A DNA stretch of 64,000 nucleotides. Source: Enhydrobacter aerosaccus. GTDB taxonomy: Bacteria > Pseudomonadota > Alphaproteobacteria > Reyranellales > Reyranellaceae. A program made the translations under genes and the position numbers. Positions 49,458 to 57,406 of the stretch are shown here, piece by piece. Position 1 is the stretch's first letter. Each line of letters starts with the position of its first letter. The DNA is taken from contig NZ_FUWJ01000012.1 in the NCBI RefSeq assembly GCF_900167455.1, positions 1 through 64,000 of the forward strand, in the 5' to 3' direction. The notes under the pieces are model-generated. The model saw only the letters and a list, made by a program, of their open reading frames with translations. It did not search any database and was not told the origin of the DNA.

Positions 49458-50789
49458 ATGAGTGTGAGTACGAGTACGAGTGGACGCGCGGACGACGGGC
49501 TGTATCGCAAGATCGGGATGCGGCTCATCCCCTTCATGATGGTGCTGTACCTGGTCGCGTTCCTGGACCGGGTGAATATCGGCTTCGCCGCGCTCACCAT
49601 GAATGCCGATGTCGGCCTGTCGCCCACCATCTACGGCTGGGGCGCCGGCATCTTCTTCTTCGGCTATTTCATCTTCGAGGTGCCGAGCAACGTCATCCTG
49701 GAGAAGGTCGGCGCCCGTCTCTGGATCGCGCGCATCATGATCACCTGGGGCGTGGTGTCGGCTGCGATGGCATTCATCAGCGGACCGTGGAGCTTCTTCA
49801 TCCTGCGCTTCCTGCTCGGCGTGGCCGAGGCCGGCTTCCTGCCCGGCATGATTCTCTATCTGACCTACTGGTATCCTGCTGCCGAGCGCGCGAAGTTCAT
49901 CGGCCTGTTCATGGCCGCGGTGCCTCTCGCCACAGTCGTCGGCGCTCCGGTGTCGGGACTCATCATCGGAATCAACGACACGCTTGGCCTCAAGGGCTGG
50001 CAATGGCTGTTCATCCTCGAAGGCCTGCCTTCGTGCCTGCTCGGACTTGCGGTCCTGCGGCTGCTGCCGGACGGACCTCGGCAGGCCGACTGGCTGACGC
50101 CCCAGGAGCGCGCCGTGCTCGAGGACCGGCTGGCCCAGGATCGCGAGGCGCATCCGGTCGGTACGCATCATGCGCTGTGGCCGGCCCTGATCGACGGTCG
50201 CGTGCTTCTCCTCGGCCTCGTCTATTTCGGCATCGTGATCGGACTCTACGGCATCGGCCTATGGTTGCCGCAGATCATCAAGGCGATGGGCTTCTCCAAC
50301 GCCCAGGTCGGCTACATCACCGCGCTGCCCTATCTCGCCAGCGCGCTGGCCATGATGTACTGGGGCCGGCGCAGTGACCGGACCGGCGAGCGCGTCTGGC
50401 ACGTGGCCCTCGCCGCTGGCGCCAGTGCGCTGGGCTTCGTCGGCAGCATCTACACCGGCTCGCACGTCGTGGCGCTTTGCTGCCTCGGCCTGGCGGCCGT
50501 CGGCATCTACGCGACGCTGGGACCGTTCTGGGCCATGCCGCCCCTGTTCCTGCGCGGCACGGCGGCCGCCGGCGGCATCGCGCTGATCAATGCGGTCGGC
50601 AATCTCGGCGGCTTCGCTGGCCCCTATCTCGTCGGCTGGATCAAGGAAAGCACGGGCAGCTACAATGCCGGCATGGGCGTCCTGGCCTGCGGACTCGCCG
50701 CCGCCGCGATCCTGGCCCTGGTGCTGGGCCGCTTCTTGCCCTCATCACAGCGAGGCCAGGCGGTCGGACAGCCCGTCTCTCCGGGCTGA
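49458..50789 (+). CDS. MFS transporter, anion:cation symporter (ACS) family
   Basis: The 443-residue protein has 12 helices and the ACS motifs: RLIPFMMVLYLVAFLDRVNI at helix 1, GYFIFEVPSNVILEKVGARL, and FLLGVAEAGFLPGMILYLTY. It belongs with tartrate, phthalate, galactonate and hexuronate carriers. It lies 47 bp downstream of the dehydratase gene on the same strand; import of a sugar or dicarboxylic acid followed by dehydration is the likely shared job. The convergent gene at 50820 is a LysR regulator. Confidence 0.9.
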   Translation: MSVSTSTSGRADDGLYRKIGMRLIPFMMVLYLVAFLDRVNIGFAALTMNADVGLSPTIYGWGAGIFFFGYFIFEVPSNVILEKVGARLWIARIMITWGVVSAAMAFISGPWSFFILRFLLGVAEAGFLPGMILYLTYWYPAAERAKFIGLFMAAVPLATVVGAPVSGLIIGINDTLGLKGWQWLFILEGLPSCLLGLAVLRLLPDGPRQADWLTPQERAVLEDRLAQDREAHPVGTHHALWPALIDGRVLLLGLVYFGIVIGLYGIGLWLPQIIKAMGFSNAQVGYITALPYLASALAMMYWGRRSDRTGERVWHVALAAGASALGFVGSIYTGSHVVALCCLGLAAVGIYATLGPFWAMPPLFLRGTAAAGGIALINAVGNLGGFAGPYLVGWIKESTGSYNAGMGVLACGLAAAAILALVLGRFLPSSQRGQAVGQPVSPG

Positions 50790-50819
50790 GACGCGGCCGC
50801 TGCTATCCGGCGACGGCGC

Positions 50820-51677
50820 TCAGGCCGTCGTCGCCAGGGCCGAGCCGAGATGGTCGGCCAACAGTGTCGCCGCGCGCGAAAGGTTCGAGGCACGGTGCAG
50901 GCGGATATCCGCCGCCGGCAGTCGCGGCAGGCCATCGCGGTCGGACAGCGCGCGCAGGCGCGACGGGAAGGTGCCGGCCTTGACCACCGTCACCGCGAGG
51001 CCCTGGGCGGTGACGGCCTCGACCGCTGCCAGGCTGTGACTGACGAAGGCGAGGCGCCAGGACCGTCGCCTCGCATCGAGCGCCTCCGTCGCCCATTTGC
51101 GAAACAGACAGCCTTGCGGATAGAGCGCAACGGGCAGCGGATCCAGGGTCTCGGTCGCGTGCGCCGGACTGGCCGCCCAGACCGCCTGCTCGCGGCGCAG
51201 AAATTCGCCACCGCCGCGACCTTCGGGATGCATCGCGATCACGAGATCGAAGGCTTCGCCGAGACGATCCGGCATCGATGCCGTCAGCCCGGTCTGCATC
51301 TCGATGTGAATGCCCGGATAGCCGGCGACGAAGTCGGACAGCAGGGCCGGCACGACCAGCGTCCCATAATCGTCCATGACCCCCAGCCGGACGATGCCCT
51401 CGATCCGGTGCTCGCGCAGACGGCCGACCGCTTCGTCATTCAGGATCAGGATCCGGCGCGCATAGCCCAGCAGGCTTTCGCCAGCGGCGCTCAGATCGAC
51501 GTTGACCTTGGTGCGATGGAACAGCTCCGCCCCGAGCCGCTCTTCGAGGCGCTTGATCTGCATGCTGACCGCGGACTGCGTGCGGTTGAGCATGGCGGCA
51601 GCACGCGTGAAGGAGCGATGGTCGGCCACCGCAATGAAAGCCTTCAGCAGGTCGGGATCGAGGGCAGGCAGGCTCAT
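50820..51677 (-). CDS. LysR-family transcriptional regulator
   Basis: A 285-residue protein with the helix-turn-helix LDPDLLKAFIAVADHRSFTR and RTQSAVSMQIKRLEERLGAE, then an effector domain. It resembles the subgroup represented by the regulator at 3456 in that both have QSA(V/M)SMQ(I/M)(K/R)RLE. It starts at ATG 51677 (a TTG precedes it) and is divergent from the EamA gene, 95 bp between starts; a palindrome lies between. The EamA exporter is therefore its most likely target. Confidence 0.92.
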   Translation of the reverse strand: MSLPALDPDLLKAFIAVADHRSFTRAAAMLNRTQSAVSMQIKRLEERLGAELFHRTKVNVDLSAAGESLLGYARRILILNDEAVGRLREHRIEGIVRLGVMDDYGTLVVPALLSDFVAGYPGIHIEMQTGLTASMPDRLGEAFDLVIAMHPEGRGGGEFLRREQAVWAASPAHATETLDPLPVALYPQGCLFRKWATEALDARRRSWRLAFVSHSLAAVEAVTAQGLAVTVVKAGTFPSRLRALSDRDGLPRLPAADIRLHRASNLSRAATLLADHLGSALATTA

Positions 51678-51703
51678 CAAGAATCCTGATAAAGATCATC
51701 ATG

Positions 51704-51721
51704 GGAATTCGATTCCGGAAT
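51704..51721. promoter_or_regulatory. Palindrome in the LysR/EamA divergent region
   Basis: ATTCCGGAAT (51712-51721) is a perfect palindrome. It overlaps GGAATTC-GATTCC just before. Placed midway between the LysR start (51677) and the EamA start (51773), it is a candidate operator. Confidence 0.45.
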
Positions 51722-51772
51722 TATAGCGCCCTTCGATAGCCTGCCGGCAACCGTGGATTTGGAGGGCCTGAA

Positions 51773-52675
51773 ATGGGTGAAATCTGGGGTGTGCTGGCTG
51801 CCGTGCTGTCGAGCGGTCTCGGCGGCACCGCCATCGGCGCCACCCGCTATGTCATCGGGGCCAGCGATGCGCTGACCATCGGCGCCTTCCGCTTCGGCAT
51901 CGGCTTCGCGTTCCTCCTGCCGCTGGCGCTGAGGCAGCGCGCGCGATGGCCGGCCCGTGCCGACTGGCCGGCCGTCATCGCCCTCGGCCTCCTGTTCTTC
52001 GGGCTCTTTCCGATCCTGTTCAATGCCTCGCTGTTGTTCACGACGGCGGCGCGAGGCGCGCTCGCCCTGTCGACCCTGCCGCTGCTGACCATGGCCGTCG
52101 GCGCCGGGCTGAAGGTCGAGCCTCTGACCGGGCGCAAGACGGCAGGCGTGCTGATCGCCATGGCGGGCGTTGCCGTCGCCCTGCTCTCCGGCCTCGCGAC
52201 CGCGCCGGTTGGGGCCTGGCGTGGCGACCTCCTGATGGTGGGCGCCGCCCTGTGCATGGCGCTGTACAATGTCTGGTCGAAGCCCTTCATCCGGCGTTCG
52301 GGCCCGCTTCACTTCACGACGATGGGAATGGGCGTGGGTGCCCTCTGCCTTGCGGTCGTCTCCGCCATCCGCGGTGGGTTCGCCGCAGTCGGCGCTTTCG
52401 ACGGCGCCCAGTGGCTGGCGATCGCCTATCTCGGCATCTTCGGCGCCGCGATCATCTTCTTTCTCTGGGCCTACGCGCTGGAGCGCACCACACCGACTCG
52501 GGTCGCGATCTCCGTGGCGGTCAATCCCGTCACCGCATCGCTGGTCGGCGCTGTCCTTCTCGCCGAGCCGATTGCCTGGAACCTGATCGTCGGGCTGGTC
52601 ACCGTCCTCGGCGGCATCACGCTTGCGACCACCACGGGACGACGCTGCGTCGATCCGTTACCGGCAGCCGATTAA
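51773..52675 (+). CDS. EamA (DMT) family transporter
   Basis: A 300-residue protein with ten predicted helices in two EamA repeats (RhaT-like drug/metabolite superfamily). The first repeat starts GVLAAVLSSGLGGTAIGATR; the second includes LLMVGAALCMALYNVWSKPF and ERTTPTRVAISVAVNPVTAS, the latter the characteristic Pro/Ser loop. It should export amino acids or related metabolites. Control by the divergent LysR gene is inferred. Confidence 0.9.
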   Translation: MGEIWGVLAAVLSSGLGGTAIGATRYVIGASDALTIGAFRFGIGFAFLLPLALRQRARWPARADWPAVIALGLLFFGLFPILFNASLLFTTAARGALALSTLPLLTMAVGAGLKVEPLTGRKTAGVLIAMAGVAVALLSGLATAPVGAWRGDLLMVGAALCMALYNVWSKPFIRRSGPLHFTTMGMGVGALCLAVVSAIRGGFAAVGAFDGAQWLAIAYLGIFGAAIIFFLWAYALERTTPTRVAISVAVNPVTASLVGAVLLAEPIAWNLIVGLVTVLGGITLATTTGRRCVDPLPAAD

Positions 52676-52787
52676 TCGACGCGCCGCTCGAGCTTCGAAA
52701 CTTCAGCCTCGTACGACGACCGCGCGCCTCGACCTTTCGAGGCCGAGGCGCGCAGCCTTCGTCGCGAGCTGCCCTGCGACGCACCGA
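52676..52787. other. 112-bp gap with no recognised element
   Basis: The gap separates the convergent EamA gene and the CBS gene. It has a short self-complementary GAGGCCGAGG-type stretch but no T-run. Confidence 0.3.
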
Positions 52788-53348
52788 TTATCGTTCGTTG
52801 GGGGCGTAGCGCCGGCCGCCATCGCCATAGCCGCCGGTCCCGTACAGATAGTCATAGCCCTCGTTGCGGTAACTCTCCGACGGCTCGCCTGCATACCGTC
52901 CGCCCAGCTCATCGAAATCCTGGTCACGGTCCTGTTCCGAAGGCTCCGAGATCGAGCGCAGGGCATCGTCGGTACCAGGCGCGCGCTCGGTAATGAGGTC
53001 GCCCAAGCTGACCACGCCGACCAGCCTCTTCGCCCGATCGACGACCGGCATGCGGCGAATCTGCATATAGGCCATCTCCTGCTCGACCTTCTCGACGGAA
53101 TCGTCCTCGAAACACCAGCAGATGTCGTCGGTCATCACCTCGTGTACCCGAGCCAGCACCGGCGACTCGCCGGCCGCCGTGGAGCGCACGACGATGTCGC
53201 GGTCGGTGATCAGGCCGACCAGCCGTTCCCCATTGCAGACCGGCAAGGCTCCCACGTTCAAGTCGTCCATCTTCTGCGCCGCCTCGCACACGCTGGCGTA
53301 GGGAGAGATGGTGGCCACGTTTGTCGTCATGACATCGCTGACTTGCAT
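52788..53348 (-). CDS. Tandem CBS-domain protein
   Basis: A 186-residue protein with two CBS motifs: VSDVMTTNVATISPYASVCE, GALPVCNGERLVGLITDRDI; then VHEVMTDDICWCFEDDSVEK, RRMPVVDRAKRLVGVVSLGD. The remaining 50 residues form an acidic, Gly/Tyr-rich tail (YDYLYGTGGYGDGGRRYAPN) that is probably disordered. Such stand-alone CBS pairs sense adenine nucleotides and are common in oxygen-limitation regulons. GAGGAGG precedes ATG 53348. It opens the run of minus-strand genes through 55.4 kb. Confidence 0.92.
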   Translation of the reverse strand: MQVSDVMTTNVATISPYASVCEAAQKMDDLNVGALPVCNGERLVGLITDRDIVVRSTAAGESPVLARVHEVMTDDICWCFEDDSVEKVEQEMAYMQIRRMPVVDRAKRLVGVVSLGDLITERAPGTDDALRSISEPSEQDRDQDFDELGGRYAGEPSESYRNEGYDYLYGTGGYGDGGRRYAPNER

Positions 53349-53458
53349 CCTGTCCTCCTCGCTTCGTTGCCTCCTCTCCGGATCAACTTCCCACCGGGGG
53401 GCGAGGTTACAAGAGACGGAGTCCACGGGCGGAAATGACAGGGAGGACGGCGAATGCC

Positions 53459-53869
53459 TCAGTGCAGGCTCCGGTCGCTCCGCCTGTCGGTCCGCCGGCC
53501 AACGCTCATCTTCATGGCCGTCAGCTCCGGAACCGTATCCTTGATATCGTCGAAGAACATCGCGAGGTAACGCGGAAGGATCTGGCGGACCGCTTCGCTG
53601 GGAGCGAGGTCGTCATCATCAGGGAGGATCGACACGCTCTCGCCGCCGAACGTCCACAACATCGGTTCGTGAGGTTCGCCCGGTGCATCCATGATCGCCA
53701 GCAGGCCGAAGGCGACGGCCTGCTGCTCCCGTGCGATCGCGACGGTCCAAAAGTCGTAGGCCGGATCGGCCAGGGCAAAAGCGATCGTGGCCGTGATCCC
53801 TGACGGCAAAGGGACCCGGTATTCGCGCCACGCGCGAGTGCCCGGAAGATGGAGGCGACGCATCTTCAT
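53459..53869 (-). CDS. Tandem paralogue family, copy A (136 residues, unknown function)
   Basis: This and the genes at 54567 and 55037 encode related proteins. Shared features are WREYRVPLPSGITATIAFAL followed by D-P, an AFGLLAIMDAPGEPHEPMLW region, a mid-protein acidic loop, LPRYLAMFFDDIKDTVPEL and a C-terminus ending Ser-Leu-His. Copy A has an extra Arg-rich stretch near its end. There is no signal or membrane segment. I do not recognise a family; the fold is probably alpha+beta. The start at ATG 53869 has a weak AGGT; a second ATG lies two codons on. An 8-7-8 inverted repeat is 69 bp upstream. Confidence 0.8.
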   Translation of the reverse strand: MKMRRLHLPGTRAWREYRVPLPSGITATIAFALADPAYDFWTVAIAREQQAVAFGLLAIMDAPGEPHEPMLWTFGGESVSILPDDDDLAPSEAVRQILPRYLAMFFDDIKDTVPELTAMKMSVGRRTDRRSDRSLH

Positions 53870-53937
53870 TCGACCTGCAATCCCTAGACCAAGAGTCTCG
53901 GTCTGGCTACTCCCTCGAGGGGCAACAGGCTCGAGCA

Positions 53938-53960
53938 CAAGTTCACACGTGATGAACTTG
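53938..53960. promoter_or_regulatory. Inverted repeat CAAGTTCA-N7-TGAACTTG
   Basis: Perfect 8-bp arms with a 7-base spacer (CACGTGA), 69 bp upstream of the start of paralogue A on the minus strand. It could be an operator or a small hairpin; no T-run follows. Confidence 0.5.
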
Positions 53961-54037
53961 ACCGCGCAACCGCTGGCGATGCCGACGTCCAGAGTCGGTT
54001 GGTCGGCTACTGCTTGCAGTCCGACAAGCGTCTCGGC

Positions 54038-54403
54038 TCACTGCGGGTAGGGGACGGACGAGGACTCGGGATAGGCGCGCTGATGCAGGACATAGCGCGT
54101 GGCCTGCATCGTTGCGTCCTTGCGGATCGCCTCCGTGATCTCGGCCTCGCCGCTGGGATCGGCCGTGGACATGGCCTGGATCAGACGATCGTTCTGGGCG
54201 TTGCAAGAGGCAGCGGCGGCGCGTCCGACGGTGTCGGCGGCGGAGGCGCGATCGTCCTGCTGACGGGCCTGCGCCCTCAGGCAGGCATCCCGAGTCTCAC
54301 GTTCGCGATTGATGAAACGCGACAGATGGCCGTTCTCGTACGCCGGAGCACAGGCCTGGAGAAGAAGCGCGGAGGACAGCGCAAGCACGAAAGAGAAGCG
54401 CAT
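54038..54403 (-). CDS. Small lipoprotein
   Basis: A 121-residue protein with signal and lipobox RFSFVLALSSALLLQACAP; the Cys would be lipidated. The mature part is helical, charged and Gln/Ala-rich (ACLRAQARQQDDRASAADTV), with two more cysteines. It ends YPESSSVPYPQ. Function unknown. It separates paralogues A and B in the same direction. The longer open frame to 54631 has no support. Confidence 0.72.
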   Translation of the reverse strand: MRFSFVLALSSALLLQACAPAYENGHLSRFINRERETRDACLRAQARQQDDRASAADTVGRAAAASCNAQNDRLIQAMSTADPSGEAEITEAIRKDATMQATRYVLHQRAYPESSSVPYPQ

Positions 54404-54566
54404 GAATGTGTCTTGCCTTTGGGCGAGAGGGTAAGGCAGATGCCGGATGGTAGCCGTTGCCTTTGAATAGCTGGCTTTCTGGGTGTTTTTTATGGCCGTC
54501 GTGCGGCACCTCAGCCCAAAGCAATCGTTGGACCAAGTTGGTTCAAGCCGGCTCGGCCGGCCCGCC

Positions 54567-54959
54567 CTAATGCAGCGTCGTGTCGCCAAGGCATGGCATG
54601 AGGACCTCTCTCGCGGCGAGCTGCGGCGCAAGATCCTTGATATCGTCGAAGAACATCGCGAAGTACCGCGGCAGGACGCGCTTCACCTCTTCGCTGTGAT
54701 CCGGATCGTCCCGCTCGCAGATGATCGACAGACGGTCCTGTTCGACGGTCCACAGGACGGCTTTCTCGGGTGCATCGGGAACATCGTCGATCGCCAACAT
54801 GCCAAAGGCAAGGGCACCGCGCTGGCGCGCGACAACCGCGGGCCACGCCTCATGATCGGGATCGCCGAGGGTGAAGGACAGGGTCGCCGTGACATGCGAC
54901 GGCAAATGCACCTGATATTCGCGCCATGCCAGAGCGCCGGGCACAACCAGATCATTCAT
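54567..54959 (-). CDS. Tandem paralogue family, copy B (130 residues, unknown function)
   Basis: Aligns to copies A and C: WREYQVHLPSHVTATLSFTL then Gly-Asp-Pro, ALAFGMLAIDDVPDAPEKAV, VLPRYFAMFFDDIKDLAPQL and a C-terminal Thr-Leu-His. The block RY(L/F)AMFFDDIKD is almost identical to copy A. GGGGAG lies ten bases upstream of the ATG at 54959. Unlike A, there is no Arg-rich tail. Function unknown; the shared acidic FFDDIKD helix and WREY strand are the best marks for searches. Confidence 0.8.
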   Translation of the reverse strand: MNDLVVPGALAWREYQVHLPSHVTATLSFTLGDPDHEAWPAVVARQRGALAFGMLAIDDVPDAPEKAVLWTVEQDRLSIICERDDPDHSEEVKRVLPRYFAMFFDDIKDLAPQLAAREVLMPCLGDTTLH

Positions 54960-55036
54960 CAGGTTCGTCTCCCCGTGGAGGATTGTCCCTATGGTCAGAG
55001 TAGCGGTCCGACGCCGCGTCGCCGTACGGCAGCCTG

Positions 55037-55429
55037 TCAGTGCAGACTCCTGCCGAGCGACCGGCGCAAGATCCTTCTTCCTTCGGCCAGTTCAGGAGCG
55101 ACATCTCCAACCTCGTCGAGAAACCTGGCAAAACAGCCTGGCAAAGCTTCCTGTACGTCTTCGCCGGGGTGCGGTTTGCCGTTGTCAGGCACGAGCGACA
55201 ACCCGCCGTGGTCAAGTATCCAGAAGACTGCTTCTTCAGCTTCGCCGGGTACATCGACGACAGCCAGGAGGCCGAACGCCAGCGGTTCCCGACTTCCGGT
55301 GATCGCTGCCGGCCAGAAATCACAGCTCGGATCGCCCAGCGCGAAAGCAATCGTTGCGGTGCGCCCCGAAGACAAGCGTACCCTATATTCGCGGCAGGCG
55401 ATCGTCCCTGAAAGGCGCCGGTTGCTCAT
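55037..55429 (-). CDS. Tandem paralogue family, copy C (130 residues, unknown function)
   Basis: Aligns to A and B: CREYRVRLSSGRTATIAFAL then Gly-Asp-Pro, PLAFGLLAVVDVPGEAEEAV, LPGCFARFLDEVGDVAPELA and a C-terminal Ser-Leu-His. It is the most divergent in the FFDDIKD block (FLDEVGD). The N-terminal Trp of WREY is Cys here. Start at ATG 55429; a GTG five codons earlier is possible. It is 77 bp upstream of copy B. A FNR-type box at 55834 is 405 bp upstream. Confidence 0.78.
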   Translation of the reverse strand: MSNRRLSGTIACREYRVRLSSGRTATIAFALGDPSCDFWPAAITGSREPLAFGLLAVVDVPGEAEEAVFWILDHGGLSLVPDNGKPHPGEDVQEALPGCFARFLDEVGDVAPELAEGRRILRRSLGRSLH

Positions 55430-55886
55430 TGCCCATCGTCCCACAGAGCCAACCTCTCATCCTCATGCGAGGTTGCATGTTTGACGTCGCATCGATGCTG
55501 GTCGGAGTCGATCACAGGCAGGCAGATTGGCTCAGGCAGATCGACTAAGGCAGATTGGGACCGGCGCGGCGACAAACGTCAGCCCGACACCGGTCCCCTC
55601 CCCCGCGTCCCCCCGATGCGGGCCCGCGAGTGCCGCCCTGCCAACGTGACCCGGGCAAGTCAACCATCCGCTCGTCGCCGAAAATGGTCCTGCTGTTTGA
55701 TCGCTATGGTCGTCGCATCTGCAGAAGATTCCGGTCTAGGAGAGCCCGTCCGTTGCTCCTCCCGGCTGGGCCCTGGCGTTGCCCGGAAGCGCCGCCAGCC
55801 AGAACATGATGCGCGCGGAGCCGGAGCCGTCGCTTGATCTGAATCAAGAACGTCGCGCTTGGTACGTTTTCATGCCGTCGCGATGA
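55430..55886. other. 457-bp region without recognised gene
   Basis: No protein frame with credible features is seen; a 118-codon plus-strand frame at 55481 has a random, Arg-rich composition. The region holds the FNR-type box at 55834-55847, so it may carry the promoter of copy C with a long leader or a small RNA. Confidence 0.4.
55834..55847. promoter_or_regulatory. FNR/FixK-type box TTGATCTGAATCAA
   Basis: A perfect TTGAT-N4-ATCAA palindrome. The nearest starts are copy C at 55429 (minus strand, 405 bp away) and none on the plus strand, so its transcript is not certain. Confidence 0.7.
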
Positions 55887-56339
55887 TCAACTGCCCCCGG
55901 CACCCGGAAGGAAGCAGTAGATGTAATTCGTTTCGCGATGCGCACAGATGTGCGCGTGCAACGGATCGCGATTGAGATGTGGATCGAGCACCGCCTGCGG
56001 CGGCACCGGTATCCAGGTCCCGTCGAGCCAGACGCGCCAGGTGCCGTCGCTGTCCTGCCGTGCCTGCGCCGGCCGGCAATCGCCGTGGTCGGCGTCGCCG
56101 TTGCAGCAGCTGACGCCGCGGTGATCGCGCAACTGGCTGTACCAATCGTGATTCAGGGAGTGGCCATGGCCCCACTTGCCATCCGGTCGATCGTCCAGCG
56201 CATCGGTCGTGTCGCCCGCCGTGCAGATCTCGCCCGAGAACCGGGAGCGCTGCTGAGCGCGTATATCATTATGGAGAAAGATCATGCCACCGATCAGCAG
56301 CACCGACAGCGCAAGAAACGCCAAGCGGCCTTTGTTCAT
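55887..56339 (-). CDS. Membrane-anchored periplasmic protein of unknown function
   Basis: A 150-residue protein with an N-terminal hydrophobic segment (RLAFLALSVLLIGGMIFLHN) and a mature part with HGHSLNHDWYSQLRDHRGVS, followed by CCNGDADHGDCRPAQARQDS and LNRDPLHAHICAHRETNYIY. Multiple His and Cys suggest metal or disulphide chemistry. Similar unnamed proteins occur in rhizobia and relatives. It begins at ATG 56339 and stands alone between the region with the FNR box and trxC. Function unknown. Confidence 0.78.
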   Translation of the reverse strand: MNKGRLAFLALSVLLIGGMIFLHNDIRAQQRSRFSGEICTAGDTTDALDDRPDGKWGHGHSLNHDWYSQLRDHRGVSCCNGDADHGDCRPAQARQDSDGTWRVWLDGTWIPVPPQAVLDPHLNRDPLHAHICAHRETNYIYCFLPGAGGS

Positions 56340-56666
56340 CGACCATGCTCCGCTCCCCACCGGTGACCCACGCGCCAACGCGATCTTCGGTACGAAGTTC
56401 CGTGGTAACGCCGGTCACAGCCTGAGCCGGATGCCGCAGCCATTCCAATCGTTGTCGCCGATCGCTGTGCAAGTTCGAGCGAGTCTTGGCTGCCGCCGCG
56501 GCCGTACGCTCTAGTACGCGGAAGGTCAGCTTGCGATGGCTCATGAGCCAGATGATTTGACTTGCCTCAAGGAAGGCCGCGCAAAGCCGATCATAATGCA
56601 TGTTGACTTCCGAGGATCAGGCTGGCTTGCCGGTCCTCGACGGATCCGTTCCCATCGAGGCATGCG
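56340..56666. other. 327-bp divergent intergenic region
   Basis: No gene is visible. It has the FNR-type box at 56557-56570, 96 bp upstream of trxC and 217 bp upstream of the membrane-anchored protein gene on the other strand. Confidence 0.45.
56557..56570. promoter_or_regulatory. FNR/FixK-type box TTGACTTGCCTCAA
   Basis: TTGA-N6-TCAA. It fits the minimal FNR arms but deviates at the inner positions. Position suits trxC, whose start is 96 bp downstream. Confidence 0.5.
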
Positions 56667-57113
56667 ATGTCCGAGACGCTGCTCGTAGCCTGTCCACGCT
56701 GTCACACGCTCAACCGCGCGCCGCGGGAGAAGCTGGCGGGCGGTGCGTCGGGCAAATGCGGCAAATGCGGTGCGGCCTTGTTCGACGGCCACCCCGTGAC
56801 ACTGTCGGCGGCGAACTTCGAGCCGCACGCGGTGGAGAGCGATATTCCGTTGCTGGTCGATTTCTGGGCCCCCTGGTGCGGACCCTGCCGGGCGATGGCG
56901 CCGCAGTTCGAGCGCGCCGCCGGAGCACTCGAACCGGCCGTGCGACTTGCCAAGCTCAACACCGACGAAGAGCAGGCGTTGGCGTCGCAATTCGGCATCC
57001 GCGGCATCCCGACCATGATCCTGTTCAGTCACGGCCGGGAGGTCGCCCGCCAATCCGGCCTGATGGATGCCGCCTCCATCCAGCGTTGGGTCGCGAGCGC
57101 GGTCGGGCAATGA
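56667..57113 (+). CDS. trxC: Thioredoxin 2 (TrxC)
   Basis: A 148-residue TrxC with the N-terminal zinc motif Cys9-x2-Cys12 and Cys31-x2-Cys34 (CPRCHTLNR and CGKCGAAL), then a thioredoxin domain with active site Trp70-Cys71-Gly-Pro-Cys74. It reduces disulphides in the cytoplasm and is often linked to oxidative stress. The preceding FNR-type box is 96 bp upstream. It probably shares a transcript with the small membrane protein that follows. Confidence 0.94.
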   Translation: MSETLLVACPRCHTLNRAPREKLAGGASGKCGKCGAALFDGHPVTLSAANFEPHAVESDIPLLVDFWAPWCGPCRAMAPQFERAAGALEPAVRLAKLNTDEEQALASQFGIRGIPTMILFSHGREVARQSGLMDAASIQRWVASAVGQ

Positions 57114-57136
57114 TGCGTTTCAGGAGAGCAAACATC

Positions 57137-57394
57137 ATGACCAAGTTGCTGCCGGCACTCGTTGTCGCCGGAACCGTGTTGATCACGACGGCGATCGTCA
57201 ATCTCAGCTATGCCCTGTTCTGGCTCGCCAGTTCCGCCGCGGACACCGCGCCGACCTACGATTGGGGCGGCGCTCTATTCGCTTCGGCCATCGCCAGCAT
57301 GGTTGTCCTGCTTGCAAGTGCGCTGGCCCAGGACCTTGTCGAGCGCCAGGCGATCCGCGTTCCCGTCCGCGTGCGGCGACTTCCCCGCCGCTAA
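57137..57394 (+). CDS. Small membrane protein
   Basis: An 85-residue protein with two predicted membrane helices (ALVVAGTVLITTAIVNLSYA and GGALFASAIASMVVLLASAL) and a basic end. GGAG lies 12 bases before ATG 57137, and 23 bases separate it from the trxC stop. No family recognised. It converges on the pcaB-like gene with 12 bp between stops. Confidence 0.65.
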   Translation: MTKLLPALVVAGTVLITTAIVNLSYALFWLASSAADTAPTYDWGGALFASAIASMVVLLASALAQDLVERQAIRVPVRVRRLPRR

Positions 57395-57406
57395 AGCCGT
57401 CGACTA

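Noticed and set aside
55481..55837. A 118-codon frame in the 457-bp gap
   Set aside because: Arg-rich, no homology and no ribosome site. A 23-codon frame with a signal-like sequence on the opposite strand (around 55738-55809) was also judged too weak.
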